The notes under the pieces were generated by a model. That model made no database searches. It worked only from the letters and a program-made list of their open reading frames with translations, and was not told where the DNA came from. From contig CALXYO010000006.1 in assembly GCA_944393005.1 (NCBI GenBank), forward strand, positions 1 to 64,000: a DNA stretch of 64,000 bases, read 5' to 3'. Position 1 is the stretch's first letter. Every line of letters starts with the position of its first letter. Origin of the DNA: an uncultured Spirochaetales bacterium (GTDB taxonomy: Bacteria; Spirochaetota; Spirochaetia; Sphaerochaetales; Sphaerochaetaceae). The position numbers were made by a program, and so were the translations under genes. Of the stretch, positions 40,181 to 47,741 are shown piece after piece.

Positions 40181-41408
40181 GGATCTTTACGGTGATAAAT
40201 ATGACAGGAATGACATGGACCAGCGTTATGAGTCTCTGCTCAGAAGGCATGAGGAGCTTTTCGGTGTAAGTGAGGACAAGGTCGCCCTATTCTCCACTGC
40301 CGGCAGGACCGAGCTTGCCGGAAACCACACTGACCACAACCTCGGCATGGTCATAGCCGGCACCATCAACCTCGATACCATCGCAGCAGTATCGCTGAGA
40401 GGTGACAGCAAGGTCATCGTCAACAGCGAAGGCTTCCCTGAAGTCGTTGTCGACATAACGGATCTTGAAATCAAGAAGGAAGAAGAGAATACAACACATG
40501 CACTGCTGCGCGGTATTGCAAAGGCCTTCACTGACAGGGGAATAAAGATCGGTGGCTGGCAGGCAAACACCACAACAAGAGTTCTTAAAGGTTCAGGCCT
40601 TTCCTCCTCCGCCGCCATTGAGGTTCTCTGTGCAGAGATCTTCAACAACCTCTTCAACGAAGACAAGCTGGAACCTGTCGAGCTTGCAAAGATCAGCCAG
40701 TATGCTGAGAACGTATACTTCGGAAAGCCCAGCGGCCTGATGGATCAGATCGGCTGTGCACAGGGCGGTGTTGTCGGTATTGATTTCAAGGACAGCAAAA
40801 ATCCGGTCCTCACTCCCATCGCAGTCGACTTCGAGAAATTCGGCTATGATCTTGTCATTGTCGACACTAAAGGCAACCATGCAGATCTCACAGGTGAGTA
40901 TGCAGCAGTTCCCGTGGAAATGAAGGAAGTCGCCGCTTTCTTCGGCAAGTCAGTCCTACGTGAAGTCGATTATGAGGAATTCATCGACAGCCTGCCCCAG
41001 CTCAGGGAGAAGATCAGAAATGACAGGGCAATTCTCAGAGCATTCCACTACTTCAATGAGAACCTCAGGGTGAAGGCAATGCTTGACTGTCTCAAGGAAG
41101 ATGATTTTGACAGCTACCTCTATTACGTTGAGGAAAGCGGAAACTCCTCATTCAAGTATCTTCAGAATGTCTACCCCGCCATCAACGTGAAGGAACAGGG
41201 GCTTTCCATTGCACTTGCCGTAAGCGAGGACTTCCTCTACGGCGAAGGTGTGTGCCGTGTACACGGCGGCGGCTTTGCCGGAACAATCCAGGCTTATGTG
41301 CCCAAGGATCTGACTGAAGCCTACATAGAGCTCATCAACAGCATCTTCGGCCCGGGCTCCGCAACCGTTCTTGCAATCAGAAAGAAGCCTACATGCCGCC
41401 TTATCTGA
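40155..41408 (+). CDS. galK: Galactokinase
   Basis: A 417-residue GHMP kinase phosphorylating galactose at C1 in the Leloir pathway. Signature AGRTELAGNHTDHNLGMVIA is the galactokinase N-terminal motif; LKGSGLSSSAAIEVL is the ATP loop; VHGGGFAGTIQAYVP is GHMP motif 3. ATG 40155 has ccaggag eight bases upstream and lies inside the recQ 3' end. No galT or galE is adjacent, and pairing with recQ appears incidental. Confidence 0.94.
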   Translation: MKDISHLYKDLYGDKYDRNDMDQRYESLLRRHEELFGVSEDKVALFSTAGRTELAGNHTDHNLGMVIAGTINLDTIAAVSLRGDSKVIVNSEGFPEVVVDITDLEIKKEEENTTHALLRGIAKAFTDRGIKIGGWQANTTTRVLKGSGLSSSAAIEVLCAEIFNNLFNEDKLEPVELAKISQYAENVYFGKPSGLMDQIGCAQGGVVGIDFKDSKNPVLTPIAVDFEKFGYDLVIVDTKGNHADLTGEYAAVPVEMKEVAAFFGKSVLREVDYEEFIDSLPQLREKIRNDRAILRAFHYFNENLRVKAMLDCLKEDDFDSYLYYVEESGNSSFKYLQNVYPAINVKEQGLSIALAVSEDFLYGEGVCRVHGGGFAGTIQAYVPKDLTEAYIELINSIFGPGSATVLAIRKKPTCRLI

Positions 41409-41460
41409 GGAAAACAGGAAAACAGAAGAGAAAAACAACTGAATACCAATCAGTAACGAA

Positions 41461-41500
41461 AGAAGCCTGACTCCGGGAAAAGGAATCAGGCTTCTGTTTA
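41461..41500. terminator. Bidirectional terminator between galK and the outer-membrane protein gene
   Basis: A 10-bp stem, agaagcctga (41461-41470) with tcaggcttct (41486-41495), lies between convergent genes; moderate T-rich stretches follow on both strands. Confidence 0.65.
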
Positions 41501-41515
41501 TGAAGTTGATATATC

Positions 41516-42802
41516 TCAGATTGAATATCCGACGGAAAGGCCGAAACCAAGCTTGTTGAGACTTGTCGATGCCTCCACCGTGAAGTTATGGAAATCAATA
41601 CCGAAGCTCAGCTTTGAATATCCAAGATGTGTATTTATGCTGAAATCCTCGTTGATATCATAGGTGAAACCAAGCTTCGGAATTGCAAAGAAGTTATAGT
41701 CATAACCACTCACTTCCCTGTCCCAGATCACCTGATTGATGACATCGCTGAACTCAACCACAAGATGATACGGACCGTAATCCCAAAGTGCCTTCAACAC
41801 AAGATCCATCGGCTGGTAATAGACATCCATCTCATCAAATCCGTCATAACTTCCACTCAGGTCATTAACATCAAGGTAATAATACTTCCTGAAGCTTGCC
41901 ACATTGGTTAAATCCAAAGTGAATGCAAGAGTCTCATTCTGACGGTACATGCCTCCAAAATTAAGACCGAATCCAAGCCCCATGTCGAGAGTGAAATTCG
42001 GATCACCAGTAAAAGCAAAAAGAATATCATCTTCAAACCTTGCAGCAAGAAGGTCATTATTCGAAATTCTGGCCTGTCCTCCAGCTAGCACATCAAGAGC
42101 AACACCTACACTGAATTTATCCGATAAGATATTGAACGCATAAGCAAAATCTGCCCTGACATCAAATGCAATGACACTCTTCTGATTGGAAAGCATGTTC
42201 TCAGGAGTCATGAACCCTGCATCTGCCTTGATTCTCCATGCAAAGCCGTTTGAATAGGATGCACCACCGTGAAGACTAAGACTAAGATTCACATCACTAT
42301 ACAATTTTTCATCATCAAGTAAATCATTCTGAATTGCATTGTATACAGCAACTGCCTTATGTGTTGAATCAAAACGATTGTTGAATGAATCTGACAGATA
42401 AGCTCTTATCTGAGAAACATACACATCCATTTGTTCTTCTGACATTGTATCACGTGGCATACTTGGCAAGTTACTTATATCAAAACTAAACACTTTTTCA
42501 AATTCATCTTCGTATAACTGTCTTGTCCAATTATCTATTGAATAGAAATAATCATACAGTGAATCTACATATTCATCTTCACTTAGCTTGTTTACAGGGT
42601 TTGAAAGATAGGAAAGATAATCTACAGCACCAAATGTATTGATCTCAAAACCGAATGGTGATATTTCTTGTTGCTCTGTAAATCTGGCAGGAGATGTGAA
42701 GATATCTTCTGTTGTGTAAAATGGATCATAATATGGATTCATCGCAAAAATAGCACTACCTGTAAGCATTAAACAAAGCAATATAGCTATAAACTTCTTC
42801 AT
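41516..42802 (-). CDS. Putative outer-membrane beta-barrel protein
   Basis: A 428-residue exported protein with signal peptide MKKFIAILLCLMLTGSAIFA. The mature N-terminal part is acidic and Tyr/Asn-rich (NPYYDPFYTTEDIF); the C-terminal half is barrel-like (FSVGVALDVLAGGQARI, LDMGLGFGLNFGGMY) and ends LNKLGFGLSVGYSI, with aromatic-ended strands. It resembles conserved spirochaete envelope proteins of unknown function. Its start overlaps the lipoprotein gene by 4 nt (ATGA), so the two products probably act together at the surface. Confidence 0.7.
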   Translation of the reverse strand: MKKFIAILLCLMLTGSAIFAMNPYYDPFYTTEDIFTSPARFTEQQEISPFGFEINTFGAVDYLSYLSNPVNKLSEDEYVDSLYDYFYSIDNWTRQLYEDEFEKVFSFDISNLPSMPRDTMSEEQMDVYVSQIRAYLSDSFNNRFDSTHKAVAVYNAIQNDLLDDEKLYSDVNLSLSLHGGASYSNGFAWRIKADAGFMTPENMLSNQKSVIAFDVRADFAYAFNILSDKFSVGVALDVLAGGQARISNNDLLAARFEDDILFAFTGDPNFTLDMGLGFGLNFGGMYRQNETLAFTLDLTNVASFRKYYYLDVNDLSGSYDGFDEMDVYYQPMDLVLKALWDYGPYHLVVEFSDVINQVIWDREVSGYDYNFFAIPKLGFTYDINEDFSINTHLGYSKLSFGIDFHNFTVEASTSLNKLGFGLSVGYSI

Positions 42803-44715
42803 TCTGCACCTCCTGTTGCATCTTCAACCAAGCCCAATGCCCAGACATAACCATTAATTACATTTTCATCAGATAAATATGTTGGGAATGTTGTCTTTTG
42901 ATTTGTTTGCAATCCCATGGAAGCCCAGCTACCCTGAGGTGCCTCATTTATAAACTTTATATATGGAATAACCATATTACCAATTCTTTTCTCACAAAAT
43001 TCAAAACTTGTTGAAGCCGAAAATGTTGAAGATGGAGTAAACGAAGTTTTAGAAATAGATGTATACGTAATAGTCTTTACAAAATCTTTCTTTATTTCCG
43101 ACAGACCTTCTCCTTTTTGTATATTCCATGACGTTGTAGGGATATTAATCCCTTTCTTTTTCCATTTTCCTTCATTTATTAAGTAAGCATCATTTTGCTT
43201 TGAGAAATCAATATTATTTTCAGAAAGTCCATTTGCTGTTTTAACATATCCATCAATAGAAGGCTCTGCTAAACTACCCAAACCTTCAGAATCATCCACA
43301 AGAGGCATTAATCTATATTTTGACTTTGAATAACTTTCTGTCTTATCTAGATTAGGCATTTCTGTATCATTACCAGAAAAGTACACGTAATAAGGATAAT
43401 CACTACCTACAGGAGAATCTGTAACATAAATAATAAAATTCCTGTTAGTTAGTCCCTCCAAATCGCCTTCCCATTTAAAATACTTATTTCCGAAGCTCTT
43501 TGTATTAAATGAATCAAGCACTACTGTAATACGATCGGCTTCTTTAGTCGCTCTTAAATTGAGATTTGGATACCTTGTATTACTGCTGAGTCCATTTATA
43601 ACCAACAGATATGTACCATCTCCTTGCTTAATGTATTCAAAAGTACTGGGTGTACTAGGTGTTGAAAGCTTTATATCTGTTGCAGGATCAATTATCTGAT
43701 CAGAGAATTTGACTTTAAGGTCAACACTTCTGTAATTAGGAGTAATTTCAAGAACAGTGATTGGAGTAATTGTATCTACATAATTACTTATATATTCTTC
43801 TCCTGCTGATGTTGTCTTTGCATAGAACAAACCAGCTTCAAGACTTGGAATCTGATCATAAGCAAATGTTGCAGAATTTCCTGTTACATCAACAGTAGCG
43901 AGTTCTATATCTGTAGTATCATTTACAAGCGTTACTGTACTTATTCCTGTTAAATCCTCAGCAATTTCCACAACAAAACCTGTGTTTTCCTCTTCTGAAA
44001 GAACTAGTTTAACTTCATTAGTAAAAGGCCCTACTTCCACACTTGAAAAAATTGTAGGATACTCATTTTCTTCTCCAGCTTTTTTCTGATAAACATCAAA
44101 TATATAAGACTTGTCTTTCTCAAGATTTGAGATATGCAACATCATCTTTCCATCGTTTATATTAGGAAGTAAATCAGATACAGATAGTCCTTCTATTGGA
44201 TCCCCGTTACTATCTTCTTTAACATCAACTTTATACATCATTCCTGCAGGAGGTGAATCGAGATACAGAACAGCATCTGTCTCATTTCTGGCATAAAGAT
44301 TAACAACAGGAGCTGTTCCTTCAATAGCTATACTGTATTCCGTGTAGCCAATATTAACCCACTCTTCTGTACCAACATCACTGGGGACTTTTCCATACAG
44401 ATAAATTTCACCATTATACTGGTTACCAATATCCTCACTGGGGATTGTAAATTCGTAGTTAGCCCCCCCTATAACCTTTATTTCACTGTCAGGGATCTCC
44501 TCAATATCTGAGCTATTTATATCGTAACCATATTGAGCAATGTAAGGCACAGCATTGAAACGGAGTTTTAAAGCAGCAGAAGTTCCATCCTGTGTTGCTG
44601 TCAGAGTTGTAGAATATTTTCCACCGATTTCAACAGACGGCAGATTATCATAAACCACCTGTGAACACGATACTGCCAGAAGAACTGTCAGCAGTATTAG
44701 AATTACTTTTTTCAT
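42799..44715 (-). CDS. Large AT-rich surface lipoprotein
   Basis: A 638-residue lipoprotein: MKKVILILLTVLLAVSCSQV has the lipobox AVSC. The mature protein is beta-rich, Thr/Ser/Asn-rich and built of fibronectin-like segments (KSYIFDVYQKKAGEENEYPT; SVDLKVKFSDQIIDP). A ggggaga box five bases upstream sets the start. Codon use is visibly more AT-rich (ATA, AAA, TTA) than the neighbouring chromosome, suggesting a recently acquired or fast-diverging surface antigen. It is the first gene of a pair with the barrel protein, like lipoprotein-OMP partner systems. Confidence 0.7.
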   Translation of the reverse strand: MKKVILILLTVLLAVSCSQVVYDNLPSVEIGGKYSTTLTATQDGTSAALKLRFNAVPYIAQYGYDINSSDIEEIPDSEIKVIGGANYEFTIPSEDIGNQYNGEIYLYGKVPSDVGTEEWVNIGYTEYSIAIEGTAPVVNLYARNETDAVLYLDSPPAGMMYKVDVKEDSNGDPIEGLSVSDLLPNINDGKMMLHISNLEKDKSYIFDVYQKKAGEENEYPTIFSSVEVGPFTNEVKLVLSEEENTGFVVEIAEDLTGISTVTLVNDTTDIELATVDVTGNSATFAYDQIPSLEAGLFYAKTTSAGEEYISNYVDTITPITVLEITPNYRSVDLKVKFSDQIIDPATDIKLSTPSTPSTFEYIKQGDGTYLLVINGLSSNTRYPNLNLRATKEADRITVVLDSFNTKSFGNKYFKWEGDLEGLTNRNFIIYVTDSPVGSDYPYYVYFSGNDTEMPNLDKTESYSKSKYRLMPLVDDSEGLGSLAEPSIDGYVKTANGLSENNIDFSKQNDAYLINEGKWKKKGINIPTTSWNIQKGEGLSEIKKDFVKTITYTSISKTSFTPSSTFSASTSFEFCEKRIGNMVIPYIKFINEAPQGSWASMGLQTNQKTTFPTYLSDENVINGYVWALGLVEDATGGAE

Positions 44716-44810
44716 TGGAATCTCCCCGGATTCAGATTTTATCGAACATTTTTGATAGTTTTTGTTCGAAAACACCTAAACAATAACCATATGGAGACTT
44801 TAAGGCAAGA

Positions 44811-44963
44811 TCAGGAATGCTCCCTTCCGTTCTTTTTATGACAATCTGAAGAGAATGCACAGCCGCTGCAGGAAGAGGAACAGGAACCCTTCCCTTTTCC
44901 CATGCTGCGTATGGCAAGAATGACGCACAGTGCTATTACTGTCAGGACGAATACGGTGGCCAT
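44811..44963 (-). CDS. FeoB-associated Cys-rich small membrane protein
   Basis: A 50-residue protein: one transmembrane helix (MATVFVLTVIALCVILAIRS) followed by a short linker and a cysteine cluster, GSCSSSCSGCAFSSDCHKK. This helix-plus-CxxxCxxC layout is that of FeoB-associated Cys-rich membrane proteins, thought to assist ferrous iron uptake. Cggag seven bases upstream supports the start. No feoA or feoB is in the window, so it is an orphan or a remnant. It is divergent from the MATE gene. Confidence 0.75.
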   Translation of the reverse strand: MATVFVLTVIALCVILAIRSMGKGKGSCSSSCSGCAFSSDCHKKNGREHS

Positions 44964-45008
44964 TTGTGAACTCCGTTTGAAATCTAATATTTATCTTTGT
45001 TTTTTTCA

Positions 45009-45026
45009 AATGACGTACTGGTCATT
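45009..45026. promoter_or_regulatory. Palindromic operator in the MATE promoter
   Basis: AATGACGTACTGGTCATT has perfect 6-bp arms around a 6-bp spacer (TGAC-N6-GTCA), a shape typical of TetR-family sites. It overlaps the proposed -35 box (45019-45024), so a bound regulator would block transcription. Confidence 0.5.
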
Positions 45027-45047
45027 AGTTTTAATTTTATCTAATAT
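45019..45047 (+). promoter_or_regulatory. Sigma70-type promoter of the MATE gene, probably leaderless
   Basis: TGGTCA, 17-bp spacer, TAATAT; the -10 box ends 8 nt before GTG 45056 and there is no ribosome-binding site. Confidence 0.5.
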
Positions 45048-45055
45048 AGCGGGCT

Positions 45056-46456
45056 GTGAGCACAACAACTAATACCGGTACAAACAAGATTCTGGATGGC
45101 GTAATCTGGAAGGGAATCCTCTCATTCTTCTTCCCGATCCTGCTGGGAACTTTCTTCCAGCAGCTCTACAACACAGTCGATGCCGTTGTCGTGGGACAGT
45201 TCCTCGGCAAGCAGGCGCTTGCCGCTGTGGGAGGCGGAACCTCGACGATCATCAACCTGCTGATCGGCTTCTTCACCGGTCTTGCATCCGGTGCGTCTGT
45301 CGTGATCAGCCAACGTTTCGGCTCAGGCAAGTACGACAGGGTCTCGAATGCCATTCACACCTCCATCGCACTTTCCATCGTGGGAGGTATCATCATATCA
45401 ATCTTGGGATATGCGACCACGGACTGGGCGCTTGAGGCGATAGGAACACCACAGGATGTCATGCCTCTGGCATCCCTTTACATGAAAATATATTTCGCAG
45501 GATCACTCACCCTTGTCATCTACAACATGGCATCCGGTGTCTTCCGTGCACTTGGGGATTCAAGGCACCCTCTCTACTTCCTCATCTGCGGATGCGGTGT
45601 GAACATAGTCCTTGACGTTGCATTCGTCGGTTTCTTCGGCATGGGAGTTGAAGGTGCGGCCATCGCAACAGTGATCTCACAGCTCATTTCAATGATTTTC
45701 TCACTGATCTGGCTGAGGAAGCTTCCAAAGGCATACCGCCTGAGCATGAGGAAGATACGCTTCGTGAAGGCTGAACTCACAGATACGATCAAGATCGGTT
45801 TCCCTGCCGGAATCCAGTCAATCATGTACACGATCTCGAACCTCATCATTCAGTCGAACATCAACTCATTCGGCACCGACACCGCTGCCGCGTGGTCGGC
45901 ATACGGCAAGATCGATGCGACATTCTGGATGATCGTCAACGCTTTCGGTATCGCCATGACAACCTTCGTAGGTCAGAACTACGGCGCAGGAAAGCTGGAC
46001 AGGGTGAAGAAAGGTGTGAGACAGACACTGGGAATGTCAGCAGGATCAACGATTGTCATCTCCGTACTCTTCTGTCTCTTCGGCCGCTATGCATACATGC
46101 TCTTCACAACTGATGCCGCCGTCATCGACATCGGCATGGAGATACTTCTCTTCATCGTGCCGACATACATCACATACATTGCAATTGAAATCCTTTCCGG
46201 TGCGATAAGAGGTGCGGGAAAGTCATTGATCCCGACTGTGATATCAATCACGGGTGTATGTCTCCTGCGCATACTCTGGCTTGAGATTGCGGTACCTGTG
46301 ATTCCCAACATCAAGACAGTATGTGCCGCCTACCCGATCACATGGACAGTCACAAGCATCATGTTCTTCATCTACTATAAAAAAGGCTCATGGCTTTCAG
46401 ACAGACACCATGAGCTCAAGCTTAAGTGGCTCAAATTCAAGCACCACACAAACTGA
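45056..46456 (+). CDS. MATE-family multidrug efflux transporter
   Basis: A 466-residue inner-membrane protein with about 12 transmembrane helices, exporting drugs or metabolites by Na+ or H+ antiport. Diagnostic stretches are LSFFFPILLGTFFQQLYNTV, DAVVVGQFLGKQALAAVGGG, SGASVVISQRFGSGKYD and AMTTFVGQNYGAGKLDRV. The sequence matches the MATE group common in clostridia and spirochaetes. GTG start without Shine-Dalgarno fits the close promoter. The palindromic operator upstream suggests drug-inducible repression by a regulator encoded elsewhere. Confidence 0.93.
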   Translation: MSTTTNTGTNKILDGVIWKGILSFFFPILLGTFFQQLYNTVDAVVVGQFLGKQALAAVGGGTSTIINLLIGFFTGLASGASVVISQRFGSGKYDRVSNAIHTSIALSIVGGIIISILGYATTDWALEAIGTPQDVMPLASLYMKIYFAGSLTLVIYNMASGVFRALGDSRHPLYFLICGCGVNIVLDVAFVGFFGMGVEGAAIATVISQLISMIFSLIWLRKLPKAYRLSMRKIRFVKAELTDTIKIGFPAGIQSIMYTISNLIIQSNINSFGTDTAAAWSAYGKIDATFWMIVNAFGIAMTTFVGQNYGAGKLDRVKKGVRQTLGMSAGSTIVISVLFCLFGRYAYMLFTTDAAVIDIGMEILLFIVPTYITYIAIEILSGAIRGAGKSLIPTVISITGVCLLRILWLEIAVPVIPNIKTVCAAYPITWTVTSIMFFIYYKKGSWLSDRHHELKLKWLKFKHHTN

Positions 46457-47722
46457 TCAGTCGAACAGTCTGTGGTAATCGGAGGGAATCTCCTTATAGC
46501 TGACAGGCCTGTCGAGAAGACTCTTCAAGGCAGGCGGAAGCGGGACTTCGGTGCCGATGAGAGGTTCCACTATGGTCTCGAACTTCGCAGGATGCGCGGT
46601 TGAAACCAGAAGGACATTGTCCTTTCCGTCCAGGAGACGTTCCCTCACCCTTTCACCGCATGCTGTATGGGGACACATGATATAGCCGTCCTTACTGTAC
46701 ACTTTCTTTATTGTTTCCCTTATCTCGTCATCGCTTACCGAGGCGGCTGAAAGATGCGCCCTGACTTCCTCGTATGTCGGGTAAAGAGAGAATATCCTCT
46801 CCATGTTTGAAGGAGCACCCACATCCATCGCATTTGCAAGTGTCTTCACTGACGGACGCGGTCTGTATTCTCCGCTTTCAAGGTAATCGGGGATGGTCCT
46901 GTTTGCATTCACGGCAAGAACTATCCTCTCGATCGGAGCTCCCATGCTCATGGCCCAGTAGGCACCGGTGGAGTTTCCTACATTGCCGGAAGGGATGACG
47001 ATGACAGGTTTCTTCCCGTTTTCCTTTTCATAAACCATCGATGCATACACATAGTAGACCATCTGAGGCAGGAGACGTCCGAGGTTGATTGAGTTCGCAG
47101 ATGAAAGACCTGCACTGTACTGAGGATCGACAAAGGCATCCTTCACCATCTTCTGACAGTCATCGAAGCTTCCCTCCACCTCGTATGATGATATGTTGCC
47201 ATCCCAGCATGTGAGCTGTTTTTTCTGCCGTTCGGCAACCCTTCCCTTCGGAAAGAGCACCTTCACTGAAAGATTCTGTCTGTTATGGAAGGCTGCGGCC
47301 ACAGCGCCGCCTGTGTCCCCGCTGGTTGCGACAAGGATACAGAGCTTCCTGTCATGACGGACAAGAAGCTTTTCCATTGAAAATGCAAGGAAGCGTGCAC
47401 CGAAATCCTTGAAGGCAGAAGTCGGGCCGTGGAAGAGCTCAAGCACAGTTGAATCTGAAAGCTTTTTCAACGGGATGGGGAAATTGAAAGCGGCGCTGCA
47501 GATATCCTCCAGCTCGCCTTCAAGCTCATCGCCTTCGAAGAAAGGTTTCAGGACCATGGCGGCAAACCTGCCGTATGGCATGTCCACGGAAAGAGAGGAA
47601 GGAAGTGATGGGAGATGATCCGGCACGAAAAGACCGCCGTCTTCCGCAAGGCCCTTAAGTATTGCATCGCTTGCCTTCAGTTTATTGTTTCTGTTCTTAT
47701 CGCGTGTTGAGTAATAGTACAT
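46457..47722 (-). CDS. thrC: Threonine synthase
   Basis: A 421-residue PLP enzyme turning phosphohomoserine into threonine. It begins MYYYSTRDKNRNNKLKASDA; the PLP lysine is in HGPTSAFKDFGARFLA, with VATSGDTGGAVAAAF and PSGNVGNSTGAYWA binding the cofactor phosphate. ATG 47722 has aaggag upstream (about 11 nt). It lies 19 nt downstream of the homoserine dehydrogenase gene, forming thrA-thrC. No thrB (homoserine kinase) is adjacent. Confidence 0.94.
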   Translation of the reverse strand: MYYYSTRDKNRNNKLKASDAILKGLAEDGGLFVPDHLPSLPSSLSVDMPYGRFAAMVLKPFFEGDELEGELEDICSAAFNFPIPLKKLSDSTVLELFHGPTSAFKDFGARFLAFSMEKLLVRHDRKLCILVATSGDTGGAVAAAFHNRQNLSVKVLFPKGRVAERQKKQLTCWDGNISSYEVEGSFDDCQKMVKDAFVDPQYSAGLSSANSINLGRLLPQMVYYVYASMVYEKENGKKPVIVIPSGNVGNSTGAYWAMSMGAPIERIVLAVNANRTIPDYLESGEYRPRPSVKTLANAMDVGAPSNMERIFSLYPTYEEVRAHLSAASVSDDEIRETIKKVYSKDGYIMCPHTACGERVRERLLDGKDNVLLVSTAHPAKFETIVEPLIGTEVPLPPALKSLLDRPVSYKEIPSDYHRLFD

Positions 47723-47741
47723 ATGAGTCAAATCTCCTTTT

